Below are positions 44,701 through 56,234 of a stretch of DNA of 64,000 bases, piece by piece (positions within the stretch are counted from its first letter, which is position 1; every line of letters begins with the position of its first letter). Below the pieces are notes generated by a model, which saw only the letters and a list, made by a program, of their open reading frames with translations, was not told where the DNA came from and made no database searches. The stretch is from Glebionis coronaria (taxonomy: Eukaryota > Streptophyta > Magnoliopsida > Asterales > Asteraceae). The stretch spans positions 25,879,224-25,943,223 of the forward strand of contig CM046876.1 of assembly GCA_025667525.1 (NCBI GenBank), read 5' to 3'. The translations under genes and the position numbers were made by a program.

Positions 44701-47400
44701 CATTCTTTCAAGGGCTTTAGTCCCATTCCTTTAGACGACTCACTAACTAACTCTCTGCTTAAGCCTTTCGTAAGCGGATCCGTGATGTTATCCTTTGATG
44801 TTACGTAGTCAATCGTGATAACTCTAGTTGAGAGTAGTTGTCGCAACAATCACAATCTATGATGGATATGTCTCGACTTGCCGTTTTACATTTGTGATAT
44901 GAGCTCTGTCAAATTCTATTGACTATCACACTTTATAAACATGGCCGTTACCGGTATACACCATCTTGGTATGTCATTTACGAATTAACGTAAACTATCC
45001 TGCATATTCTATAAATTTATCACAAATAATAAATTCATATTTCATCATAGATTTAGCTATAATTGTCTCTTTGAAATACTTTCAAGATTCCTAAGACATA
45101 GCTTTCCACTTAGGATAAATACATCCCCTCTAGTGGATCTAGATTCTTATATGTAAGAATCCATATTTGCATTACTCTATCACTTGATAGTAGTAGGATA
45201 TCTTTCATAATGCAATATTATTAGTATCATAGTACTCAAGTAATACTTATTCAAATGATCCCCACTTGAATTACTAATATATTTGCTTGCCTGATTATAA
45301 GTTCTAAATCAGATCATACACACGTCATTAGACACATAAGATACCCAATATTCTTTGAGTATTCAAAATGGGAAACAATTTTACCTCTATTTTAAATAGA
45401 TTTAAAAAGATGTCATTGGACTCTAGCTAGGCCGGAATCCCCCCCATTGAACCTCTCAATAATATTGTTTTTCTTAATGTTTGACTTCAAAACAAATCCA
45501 TATGGGTTTAACAAACCCAACAACTACTAATGAAATTCATGTCAAATATTGACTCCAACAGATCATTAGTGGATTTATTCATCTTGTTATCACTTCTAGT
45601 GATAAGTATATTCATGTATAAACACAAGAGTACATATTTACTATTGATCACACGTACATACATCATTTTTGAATCCACATTCTGACATGATATGGTCAAA
45701 AAGTTTGATGTCATTGTTTGGTAGCTTGCCTTAAACCATATATTAACTTAATTAGCCTACAAACTTTTTTCTCTAGCATAGGAACTATGAAACCCTCAGG
45801 CTGGTTCATGTATAGTTCCTTTTTCTAAATCACTGTTTAGAAATATCGTTTTCACATCCACATAAGAAACTTCTAAAATTTCTTAATGCGGCAATAAAGT
45901 ACCATCATAATTGAGGTTATTCGTGTAACATGTGAATAAGCATCAAAGGAAGATAGACCTTCTCATTTTTTAAATTCTTTGATTACCAATCTATCTTTGC
46001 ACATGTCAAAAGTGACATTGACTTATATCTGCTTTTTAAAGATCCATTTATAGCCTAGTGGTTTACAACTTAAGGTACATCCACCAGCTTCTAATTTTAC
46101 TTTTGTAAAATAGAATCTATTTCACTTTTAATGGCTTCTTTCTATTGATACCCTTTCAAAGAAGTTACTACTTCTCAGTAAGAAGTAGACTCATTTTTCC
46201 ATTTTTTTTACCATAAAAGAAACACAAACTGAATCTAACCAATCTCTCGGTTCATGCCATTTTGTTTCTTATAGGTTTAACCTCTTCTTGGGTCAATCTT
46301 GTCTCTCTTCTAAGAGATCAATATCATCTCGTTGTCTCTGACCATGGACAACCTCGTCATCTATTCTAGATGATCTTTTGATTTCCTTCGTAAACAAGGA
46401 ATATATTTCCGAAGAATGAATCATTCCTTAATTCCATTACTATGTCTATTTTCGTTTCATGTACAATGAAACGATAAGCACTGCTATTCATAACAAACCG
46501 TGTGAACATACAATCCATAGGTTTAGGTCCAATCTTTCGAACCATGAATTTCATACGGATATCTTAGCTAGATATCCCCCATATTTGTAAGTACTTATAA
46601 GATAGTTTTCTTCTCACCCATAGTTCGTAAGAAGTATCTTATTTTATTTACAAGGGGTCTTATCTAAAAGATAAGTAATCGATATAATCGCTTTCCCCCA
46701 CATGCCATGGCTTAAACCTGGACTTAAGAACATGGCATTAACCATTTCTTCTAAGGCATGATTCTTTTCTATATCAAGAGCAATGAATTTGTGTCTTATT
46801 CTAAGTTTAGCATAAAAATTTAGAAATGGAGACACATATTCATCTCCAATAACTTCGAATCACCTTATTATTGATAATAAGTTGGTTCTCAACTTATGTA
46901 TATAGATCAAGCTTGTCTATATCCTTACTCTCAAGTAAGTGTAAATAGCAATATTTTGTACCACATTCAGCCAATATGGTGAAGTACACAATACTCTATA
47001 CCTTAGTAGGTATCAATTCCAAATCACATAAAACCATGTGAATCATATCAAGGTTTTTGGTTATTTCTGTTCAACCAAGAGAAAAGACTTATCAATTTGG
47101 CTTTAACCTAAGTTTTGATTTTGTAATCCGTGTCAATACAAAAATGGGTATCCAATTTGGTTTAATTGGACAACATAATGAGTAAAAATTTAAAACATGT
47201 CAAAGTAAGTCATAACATACATTTAAAATGACCATTATAAAATATAATCAACTTAACCATTTTAAAGGCATAACCCGTATGCACTAAATTTATGTTATTC
47301 GTTAAATTGATTTTTATTGATTCAAACACATATGAAAGCCAAATTTCATTAAGCAACCATCCGGACATAAGATTCCTACGAATCTCCGGCACACACAACG
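44700..47400 (-). pseudogene. Decayed copia pol (pre-integrase to RNase H)
   Basis: Minus-strand pieces in the correct order. VPEIRRNLMSGWLLN (about 47390-47345) is the protease/pre-integrase junction. KNHALEEMVNAMF and SPGLSHGMWGKAI (about 46785-46690) are integrase, with Thr/Leu changes around the Glu. KIGPKPMDCMFTRFVMNSSA (46545-46480) follows integrase. CLYMNILITRSDNKMNKS (about 45625) is the reverse transcriptase active-site region, with the catalytic Asp pair lost to a small deletion. DPLTKGLSRELVSESS near 44790-44740 is the RNase H end. There are stops throughout and no continuous frame above 70 codons. Confidence 0.85.
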
Positions 47401-48927
47401 TTGGTTAACTTAGTGTCTTTTCCAAATGTGAATCACATCTTCTTTTTCCTTGATATTCGCAGTTGGAGAGTTGCTTAAACTCGTTCTCTCCATTCTCAAC
47501 TGCATTATAAGAATTAATCAAACTCTTATCACCATATACATGACATGATACTGAAGTGCGAATGCACCATTTGGTTGGATTCCATCATGGCCTCAGTTTT
47601 CATGTCATTCAGACCATAACGCATAGTTATGGCACAACAAGTTTCTGAATGCTTCAAAGCATCTACCGTACAAGTAAGTATCGGTCTCCCTTTTGATGTC
47701 ACATTCCGAATGTTATTAAGAGGTCCCATGAATTAGTTGACACTAATTTTGGTACTATTAACAACATGTTAAATCACATAGTGTTTCTTAACCAAAAGCG
47801 AATTACATCGACTTTTGTTTAAAACGCAAACGTTCTGTAAGATCCATTTTACAAAACCCACTTTAAAGGAAGTCTTTCGACCAAACAATTAAAGAAAATA
47901 TCATATATAACATAATGTTTTTACCAAAAAAAACATATGTAATATTATGTTGTTAATCTTCATTCAGAAGATCTTAACTTCACATGATCTATTTCTACAA
48001 TGAAACTTAACAAGGTTTCAGTAGATCCATTCTACTAAAGAAACTCCACAAGGTTTCTATAGATTTACCTTTAAACTCGACAAGGTTTCTATAGATATAT
48101 CTATAAACTCAACAAGGTTTCACGAATTATATCTGGTCCCAATTTACAATGAATTACACAATTCAAACAAACTCTTCCACTAATTTAATAAAAATAGTGT
48201 ATGTAATCTGATATTTAATGATAACTCATACCATTGTCAACATCTTGTTTCAAAGAAATTCTTCTTGATTTCATTGAACACGTTTCAAAAGTCTAATAAA
48301 ATAAGATCTTGCACTTTATGAGATCAATGAATACGTTCTAATAATCTCATAAAGTAGCAACTTATCTTTTATGAGATTTGTGTCAAAGAAACTCCACTTG
48401 GTTTCAGTGAATCTAAATTCACCATGATTCCAATCATGCTGTAACTGGCGCACCAATTACATTTACAAGATTCACTAGGGTCACAATTGTGTTACCACAA
48501 GTAAAGTTGTCAATATTCTAACGGAATACAGTTAAGAACTATTAAAACAATTTGGTATCTAATAAACTCGACATGGTTTATTCAAACTTGTACCAAATCT
48601 GATTCAAAGAAACTCAATCGTGGTTTCATTAAATCTAGGTTAAAACTATAACATATGTAATAAACAACTAAACGATAAGTTTGAAAATAGACTCATCATG
48701 ATTTCAACACAAACTAATACGATAAACTGTTTTTTTTAAATCGTTTATAGATCTGTAACACCAGATCTGTTAATTAAAATTCTGTTTTACGTGAAAACTG
48801 ATTTCTCAAAGAAACACAATCTTGGTTTCGAGAGAATACAGTTTATATAAAAATTTGTTAATTAAATTAATATGATTTTAGCAAAAAAAAAGTGTTTAAT
48901 TCTGTTACACAGAATCTGTTTTAAGAC
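47401..48927 (-). other. Non-coding leader of young copia, gag absent
   Basis: No Gag domain was recognised; the frame at 47529-47729 is unlike known Gag. Between about 48000 and 48840 the plus strand carries many degenerate copies of AAACTC(C/G/A)ACAAGGTTTC. Confidence 0.5.
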
Positions 48928-49620
48928 TGTAGGGAAACTATAACACTTTTATTTATAAATCAAATAAATTAAATTAATTAAATTAACATAAAACAAATAA
49001 CAGAATATAAATAACAGAAAAATAAATACAGACATAACTATAAACGATAATTAAATAAAACACTAAAATAATAAAAAGACTTACTAAATCACCAGCAAGT
49101 CGAGGCACGCGTAAGACACGCTTAGAACTAAAGAGCCGAGGCACGTGTTTGACACGCTTCCCTTAAAACAGATTCGTCGTCTGTTTCCCAGGGTACAACA
49201 GCCGAAACAGTAAGTTGTACTGTCGGACTTAACCAAACTGCCCGGAATTTCATCTTTACAGATGCGTACTCCATATGTTGGAAATCAATAATAATACTTA
49301 TTGATTTGATGTGTGAAAAAGCTATGGAATTAGGCCTCTATTTATACACAATAGACTCCCTTCCAGTTTACTCATCCCACCGATGTGGGACAAAAAATAA
49401 ACTATTTGTCCTCTTTAAGCATGGTACCAAATGCCTAACTTTGAGACACGATATCTCATTCACATCACCTTCATTTTGGACACATAAAGGCTCATTGCGA
49501 AGCTCTCTTCAAGGAGAACGCGAACCTATAAAGTATCACTAATATATATGATACATACATATATACATAATTGTGTTCAAAGTTGGTCAAAAGTTATTTT
49601 GCCAACAATATTTTCCAACA
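48928..49620 (-). repeat. 5' LTR of young copia
   Basis: 693 bp, plus-strand TGTAGGGAAA to TTTTCCAACA. It is the promoter side of the minus-strand element. Confidence 0.95.
49340..49346 (-). promoter_or_regulatory. TATA box in young copia 5' LTR
   Basis: TATAAAT on the minus strand in the context TGTATAAATAGAGG, conserved in both LTRs. Confidence 0.55.
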
Positions 49621-49625
49621 ACTAT
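49621..49625. repeat. Target duplication ACTAT, right
   Basis: Second copy of the 5-bp duplication. Confidence 0.93.
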
Positions 49626-49762
49626 TCGCAAATACGAAAATCAAAAAACACAAAGTTTAACTTTATAACTAATCAAATAATTAGATGGTAGATTACAGCT
49701 CTTTAAAGATCAAACCTAAGACTAACAATCTTGTTTAACCTAGTCCAACGCGTATAATTAAA

Positions 49763-50334
49763 GGGTCAGGTTATAAAGACCCTCCAAAACTCTTATATAT
49801 ACCCATGATTTTTAATTTTTTTATTTTTTTTTAATTTTTATAATTTTGGTTTTATTATAAAACTGTGAATCGGAAAATACGGAGTAAAAAAATAAAGTTT
49901 AACAGGTTAAAACTGTTAAACTGACAAAAATACGGAACAAAAACTGATAAAAAACTGTGCAAAAAAAATCTGGGAGACAAAAAGTGTACTTTTTGTACTT
50001 TATTTATAGGGTAGAGATACCAATAGGGTACCCATAATTAAAATGGTACCATATTTGTACCCCTTGTCCGACTTAAAAAGTATAAAAAGTATATTATTTT
50101 TGTACTTTTTGTCTCATTTTTTGTTTCTAGACCGGGTTTTTGTCAGTTTTTGTTGTATTTTTCTCTGTTTAGCAGTTTTGACTTATTAAATTTTTTTTTT
50201 TATTTCGTATTTTTTAATTCACAGTTTTATAACAAAACTAAAATTATAAAATTTAAAAAAAAATTAAAAAAAAAAAGTAAAATTCAAAGGGGTACATATA
50301 TATGGGATTTTAAGGGGTCTTAATAGGCTTGCCC
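49763..50334. mobile_element. Foldback MITE with ~240-bp inverted repeats
   Basis: The left arm starts GGGTCAGGTTATAAAGACCC. The right arm, read in reverse complement, starts GGGCAAGCCTATTAAGACCC. The arms stay aligned for about 240 bp, sharing TTATAAAACTGTGAAT and TACG words near their inner part. AATTAAA flanks both sides exactly (49756-49762, 50335-50341). There is no coding capacity. Long inverted repeats are typical of Mutator-like or foldback elements, but the 7-bp duplication leaves the superfamily open. Confidence 0.85.
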
Positions 50335-50341
50335 AATTAAA

Positions 50342-50837
50342 ATGAACAGCCAATAAAAATTGAGTGACAAAACAAATGAAAAAGTGATCAATGTGAAAGC
50401 AACATGCGAATAATAAAATCAGTGGGCCACAATTTCTTACCTTTTAACCTTTGTCTATATTAGGAAAGTCACTATTAGCCACATAAATTATTTGGTATGC
50501 ACAAACCAAGTGCAGTTAGATTTGACTTAAAGCAGTGTCTATAAGGGAGGAGGATTCTCTCAAGTTAAAATTAACTTTATTGGTAAAATTAGCTAATCAT
50601 AATGAAGATAAATACAAATAAGTCCCCTGAATTTCACTAAAGAAAAAGCTTTTATACATTTATCTAAATTCTCATTGGTCAATATGATCTATCAAGTTGT
50701 GTTCAACTTGAGAGGATTTTGATCCGTCTACAAACCCTATGAATTATACGTTTTTCCTTTTAGATTTGTGGTGCTTGTCACATTTATGAATGGAAGGTGA
50801 GTTGATATAAATAGCCAGTTACTCGCAATTTATCTTT
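50342..50837. other. No recognised feature
   Basis: A/T-rich, non-coding. Confidence 0.4.
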
Positions 50838-50845
50838 GTACTAAC

Positions 50846-51393
50846 TAAGGGTGAGCAGAAACCGCACCGCAAACCGCAAAACCGCAAAAACCGCAAAAAA
50901 CCGCACCACAAAAACCGCACCACAACGAAAACCGGTGGATCGGTTTTAAGAAAAAAGAAAACCGCAAAATGCGGTGCGGTTTCCGTTTTACCCCTAAAAC
51001 CGCACCACAAAATCCGCACCACACCGCACATTAGTTATATAATACCGAAAAACGACACATCGATTATTTAAAGTGTGTTTTAAGGGTTCGAGTGCATATT
51101 ATCATTATTATTCTAAGTAATGTGTGTGTTTACGTTAAGTATATGCATTGTTATAACCGGAAATACCAACATTGTGAACCAAAAATCGCAAAAACCCACA
51201 TTAATTATATAAATAATAGGTGGTGGTGCGGTGCGGTTAAAGTCCGCAAAACCCACAAAACCCGCAAAAAACCGCAAAACCGAAACCGCAAAAAAACGCG
51301 CGGTGCGGATTCATATTTTTCTAAAACCCGCAATCACGGATGCGGTTTGATTTTTGCCAAAATCCGCACCGCTCCGCACCATGCTCACCCCTA
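50846..51393. mobile_element. hAT-type MITE rich in CCGCA repeats
   Basis: Ends are TAAGGGTGAGCA and, in reverse complement, TAGGGGTGAGCA. They are flanked by a perfect 8-bp duplication GTACTAAC (50838-50845 and 51394-51401), the size made by hAT transposases. Both arms are built from many ACCGCA, AACCGCAAA and GGTGCGGTTT words. No transposase is present. Frames at 50819-51031 and 51092-51394 are products of this repetitive sequence and are not genes. Confidence 0.93.
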
Positions 51394-51498
51394 GTACTAA
51401 CCCCTAATGTATTTTAAAAGTTTTTCTTGTAATAAAGTAAAAGAAATAATCGAACGTAAATATGTTCGGTTAATATATTAAATAAATAATAAAAAATG

Positions 51499-52575
51499 GG
51501 TAAAAGCTATATAATTGCAACGAACTTTCTGAAATTTATTACTTTGAAACATTTACTTTTTTATTACTAATATCACCAATATACTTTTAAATATCTTTTA
51601 TAATTGATCCATCGTTTGCTAGAATCTATCATCATTAGTCCATTTACCTAACGATCGTTCACAACATTAATCTTTTTTCTATTAATGGCTGTTGATCTTT
51701 CCATTACGAATTTTAAAGTCGATATATTTTCTTATATCTTTGAGAAAGAAAAAAAGTCCGAAAAGAAAATCTAAAAAATCAAATGAAAAAATAAAAATAA
51801 ATTTTTTTAGTTTTTTTCTGTCGAATGTGTATTTATTTTTTTCATTCAATTCTTTAAAAAAAAAAACCTTTTTCTTATATCTTTCGGGAAAAAAAAATTC
51901 AAAAACAAAACAAAAAGTCAAGAGAAAAAATAAAAATAAAACTTTTTAGTTTTTTTTTCTTCCGAATTTTATTTAAATTTCTTTCGTTCAATTTTAAAAA
52001 AAAAAATTCTGGTCACTTAAATTTAAAAAAAATATTATTATTTTTGTAATCTTTTTAGAATAATTTTAGATTTCGTGATTTTTCCAAAATTAAAAAAAAA
52101 AGTCTCAATTTTTTCCTAGTTTTTTCCTAAATTACGATAACAATGTATAACTCTCATATTATTTTTATTTTTTATTTCGGTTTTTTTAGTTTTTTTTTTT
52201 GAATTTTTTTCCTTTCTGATAGATATAAGAAATTTATTTTTTAAATCGAATAAAAAATAAAAAAATCGGAAAAAAAAAACAAAAAAAAATATTTTTATTT
52301 ATTTTTTGTTTTTTTTTATTTCTTTTCTTTCGAAGTGATATAAAAGAATATCGCCTTTAAAATTCGTAATAGAAAGACCAAACAGCCGTTAATAGAAAAA
52401 ATTTAATGTTGTGAACGATTGTTGGGTAAATCGACTAACGATTAGTCATTTTAGCTAACGATGGTTCAATTAAAAAAGATATTTGAAAGTATATTGGTGA
52501 TATTAGTAATAAAAAAGTAAGTGTTTCAAAATGATAAATTTCAGAAATATCGTTGGTATTCTATAGCCTTTACCC
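51499..52575. mobile_element. Mutator-like foldback MITE
   Basis: The left arm starts GGGTAAAAGCTATA, and the right arm in reverse complement starts GGGTAAAGGCTATA. The arms match for about 240 bp, sharing TTATTACTAATATCACCA and GTTCACAACATTAA. The flanks TAAAAAAT and TAAAAAAAT are a likely 8-9 bp duplication differing by one A in a run. The centre is a tandem ~142-bp A/T-rich pair (51730-51871, 51872-52010). There is no coding capacity; the Lys/Phe-rich frames here come from base composition. Confidence 0.82.
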
Positions 52576-53470
52576 TAAAAAAATACATGAATTATTCGAT
52601 CAACATTTGAGTTTGTAAAAATTATCATAATAAACGGCGATGCACTTTCGTTTTCAACTTTGATAGTCTTGAATAGGAAATGACATATGTGAGTGCTAAT
52701 CAAGTCAATAGCTCATGTTCATTCCGATTTGTGAAAACCTAATAGTGAACATATTACCAGGATCTAAACAATAAGTTCACATCTTACTAATCTTCTTTAG
52801 CAATCTTTTAATAAGTTTCTCGAATGGTTAGGCCTCATATGTTAATGTCGCGAATGGAACGGTTGCTGCCATCATCAATTATCCATTATCTAAGTTCCAA
52901 CTTACAAGTTCGATTTACCATCATCCGTGTATGTATATATGAAGTAGACAAATGATGAAAAGGTTTACATTTACAAATTTTTCAAACTTTACAAAATTCA
53001 ATTCTATATTTCTTCAAAAGTAGGTTAACCTTTAATAAAAATAATTGGTTGTTGTATGAAGTTAAACAAAAAACATAACATAACAATATGCCCATTGATG
53101 AGGAAAATTAAAAGATATCCAAAAAGAGTTATTCCAAGCACATGTATAATTCTCTAACTAAGCTAGTGGAACACCAAAAGTTGATGTACATCCAATAGGT
53201 CTTATCATCATCTTTTTCATATATAGAAATTGCATAGCATAAATTAATTCTTTGTATGTACGTGTGTTTGAGTGAGTGGGTTGCATAGTGATTAGCTTTA
53301 TTCTTGAGAGTGTATCAAATTCTTGCATAATTGCATGTTGTTTGCCTCATTCTAGAACAAGCATAAGTTAGGTAGAGAGAGTCTGATGAGAAGTTCAAAT
53401 TATTATGATACAAATGTTACCCATAATGAAATCACGTATTTTCTTTCATAATAGTGACAACCTATAACTA
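52576..53470. other. No recognised feature
   Basis: Non-coding sequence; no repeat or frame that I can support. Confidence 0.4.
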
Positions 53471-53630
53471 GATAAGAGCATAGATCACCATTTAGCCATC
53501 GTGTCATGATGAAAAGTAATACAAATCATCATTTTCTTTCTCATGACACTAAACTCCATTACAATATCAAAAAATTGCACTTTACTTAACACCACAGTTT
53601 CTAATGGTACGATTACCTCACTCTATCTTT
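53471..53630. mobile_element. Small inverted-repeat element
   Basis: GTGTCATGA (53501-53509) and TCATGACAC (53541-53549) pair perfectly. Weaker pairing extends outward: GATAAGAGCATAGATCACCATT on the left against the complement of AATGGTACGATTACCTCACT on the right. No target duplication was identified. Confidence 0.45.
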
Positions 53631-53683
53631 TTTATTTCATTTATATAGCAAATTATTGAATTTAAACTAAAATTTCATTACTT

Positions 53684-54230
53684 AAGAAAAACACATTACA
53701 AATTGAGAGTTAAAATCTACGTAGACATTTAAAATATTATATACTCAATCAACCAATCATAATCACTCATTTTCTTAAAACCCACTTTCCATCACTTTTT
53801 TAAAAATCAAATATCTCAAAAACGGTAAATCGTTAAAAGAAAATAAAATACACCATTGCAAAGAAAATTAAATAATCATCTATCGAGGGCACATGTATAT
53901 ACTTTCCACGAAAAAAAATTTCGATTATTTTCTTAAGTCATGTATGAGAGAATCATATATTATTCGTGAACGAATCATATATGATTTTCTCAAACGCGAC
54001 TTAAAAAAAATCGAAAAAAAATTCGTCAAAAGTATATACATGTGCCCCTCGATAGATAGATGATTTAATTCTCGTCGCGATGATATGTTTGGTTTTACGT
54101 AACGATGAACGGTTTGTGAGATATTTAATTTTTTAAAAATGAGTTTTTTTGTTATAAGAAAAAAACGGGCGATTGTGATTGGTTGATTGATTCTATGCTA
54201 AATTAAGAGTGTATGTTAAAGTTTTTCTTA
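53684..54230. mobile_element. Foldback element centred at ~53965
   Basis: Left and right halves are imperfect reverse complements for about 230 bp. CAATCAACCAATCATAATC pairs with the complement of GATTGTGATTGGTTGATTG, and CTATCGAGGGCACATGTATA with the complement of ATACATGTGCCCCTCGATAG. The centre is a hairpin around CGTGAACG. Outer ends AAGAAAAAC / GTTTTTCTT. The target duplication is unclear. Confidence 0.78.
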
Positions 54231-54232
54231 TA

Positions 54233-54986
54233 CAGTAGAAACTTTATAAAATAATACATTTTCCACCACCAAAATTTATTAATTAAAAGAGTTACTAATT
54301 AATCGATAAACTAATAATTATTGATTTATATATTAATTAATATTTATTAATTTATAGTAAAATACTTAGTTTACAAGCACCTTTCAAGCTTCCACTCAGA
54401 TGAAGGTGGTGAAAGCACTCAAGAACTCCAGAATTTGATCAAGAGTTGGGTTATCGCAATGTAATGGATGTCGAAAATGTTCTGACTCACCCAGAAGAAA
54501 ATGTAGTTGCACAGTTGTTGACTGATTAAGAAATTATTGAAAGCGTTATTGGGATTAATAAAGATGATATCGATGAAGAAGATGATGAAATTTCACAATG
54601 GAGCTCCTTCGCGAAACGACGCTATTAAAGCGTCAATCACATTAAACAATTTCTTGTTGAGCTATGAGAAGACAACACCAGGAGTTCTTACCATGCTAAG
54701 GAAAATTAGAGACGAGATTCAATGGGAAATTGATTTCAATAAAAAATAAAAGACAATTGAGTCATTTTTCAAGAAACATTCATAAATCATTCATGTAATA
54801 TGCTATATATAAGGAATTATTAATTTTTATTTTATATGGGGTCTAAAGAAATTATCAAAAATGTATTATCTTATAATTTTAGTGAATTATTAATTTAGCA
54901 CCCTATCCCCGAATCAGGACAGTCAAAAAATATTATTTTAGAGAGTTTATTAAATAATTAAGTATTAATTTATCGAGTTTCTACTG
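54233..54986 (+). mobile_element. pogo/Lemi-type deletion derivative
   Basis: Terminal repeats CAGTAGAAACT... and ...AGTTTCTACTG are flanked by TA on both sides (54231-54232, 54987-54988), as for Tc1/mariner-pogo elements. It keeps only the 3' end of a transposase. The ends resemble the plant Lemi/Emigrant CAGTA...CTCTATAAATTAATA ends. Confidence 0.87.
54428..54749 (+). pseudogene. C-terminal fragment of pogo-like DDE transposase
   Basis: One frame gives ELGYRNVMDVENVLTHPEEN, VVAQLLTD, a TAA, then EIIESVIGINKDD. A second frame (ATG 54537) gives PSRNDAIKASITLNNFLLSY, TPGVLTMLRKIRDEIQ and EIDFNKK and stops at 54747-54749. This acidic and helical tail is the C-terminus of plant pogo/Tigger-like (CENP-B related) transposases, after the DDE core. 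The DNA-binding and catalytic parts are deleted, and a frameshift plus a stop are present. Confidence 0.82.
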
Positions 54987-54988
54987 TA

Positions 54989-56190
54989 AATTAAAATAAA
55001 AACAAAATACTTAAATTTAAATAAACAAAATCTTATCATCATTTTGTTCATTCTCGACTTTTGGATTTTTCAAATAGTTTTATGAAAAATTCCGTCAAAA
55101 GTTTTTTCTCACGTTGGGTTTAATATGTATTTTTGTCTTCCCTTTTTGTCGAGGGAATCGCGTCAGGTTTGGTGTCCTCGGGATCTCGGGTTTTTCGATC
55201 TTTTGGGGTTCTTGAGTTGAATGTTAGGATATTTTGATTGATGCACTTCTTTAGATTGTTGGGAGTCTTGGGGTTGCTGGGATTTTTGCGGTGTTGGTAA
55301 ACCATTAATTGAATTATTTGGGAGTTCAATTGACGAACGAGTTTTCTGATGAGAAGCTAGTGAAGGAGTTTGGTGTTTAATTAAAGTTGGCAAATGAGAA
55401 AAAGTGATTAGTCTCTAATAAAATAAAGTTTGCGGATGAGAGAGTGTTTAGATTAGATGAAGATTAATTGAATAATTTAGTAATTTGGTAATTTGGTAAT
55501 TGAGTTTTCGATATTTGATTTAGGAATAATTTAACCAAGTGTCTGTCCATTCGGTTGGGATTTTGATTCATATTGGATGCTAAAATGTGTATTAGATGTT
55601 TTATAAAAAAATTCGGATGGTTTAAAAATATTTGGACTGTATAGGTATTTATAAAATAAGTGGATAAAAAAAGGTAATGCGGGCCCCTCCTGACAGTTAA
55701 AAATTTGAAATGCCCAAAACATAGCCATTACCCGATATTGTGAACGATTAAATAAAAATAATTTTTCGCGAGAACTCGAAATGAAAACGCGAGCTTAGGT
55801 ACAGTCCCATAGTTTTCAAGTCGCTTTTTGTGGTACGATTTGGGCTGCCTATTACGGCTCGAGGACTCAAAACTCGAAGGTGAGTATGATTGCTGATGTT
55901 TTCGTGCTAAGCTGTGAAAACCCATCTCTTTACTTGAAATTTAAGTTAAGATTTTCTTCATCATGGAAGTTTCATGGTTCATATGAACTTAGAATCATGG
56001 TACACGTGATACAAGTTCACCTTCGTCATTCTTTTCTTCAACGAACCTTTGTCATTTATTAATTTAAATTACTTGATATTCATAATTTTGATATTATAGT
56101 TATATTTCTCATCTTTTGAAATTTGAATGATATTTGTAACATTTTGTATTTGGTTTAAACAACTTTTTTATTCAGATTATTATATCCTTA
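54989..56190. other. No recognised gene
   Basis: Minus-strand frames at 55120-55329 and 55163-55393 (Pro/Gln/Ser-rich) and at 55728-55925 match nothing. There is no domain, and composition is uneven. Confidence 0.35.
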
Positions 56191-56196
56191 ATAAAG

Positions 56197-56234
56197 GAGG
56201 GGAAGCACGGTTCCCAATGAACAGTGCTCCCCTC
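56197..56234. repeat. Hairpin GAGGGGAAGCAC / GTGCTCCCCTC
   Basis: Arms of 11-12 bases with one unpaired position and a 15-base loop. Purpose unknown; possibly a MITE end. Confidence 0.55.

Larger units (their letters stand above)
43406..49620 (-). mobile_element. Young Ty1/copia insertion with decayed pol
   Basis: A 6215-bp element with LTRs at 43406-44097 and 48928-49620 and a perfect 5-bp duplication. By eye the LTRs differ at about nine bases plus one indel over ~692 bp, so the insertion is recent. In contrast the interior holds only broken pieces of integrase, reverse transcriptase and RNase H on the minus strand, with many stops, and no gag. It therefore probably moved as a non-autonomous copy, or decayed before amplification. 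No standard Met-tRNA primer site follows the right LTR. Confidence 0.92.

Noticed and set aside
50819..51394. Cys/Phe-rich and Lys/Asn-rich frames as peptides
   Set aside because: Translations of the CCGCA repeats in the hAT MITE.
51682..51949. Lys/Phe-rich overlapping frames on both strands
   Set aside because: Product of A/T-rich inverted and tandem repeats in a foldback element.
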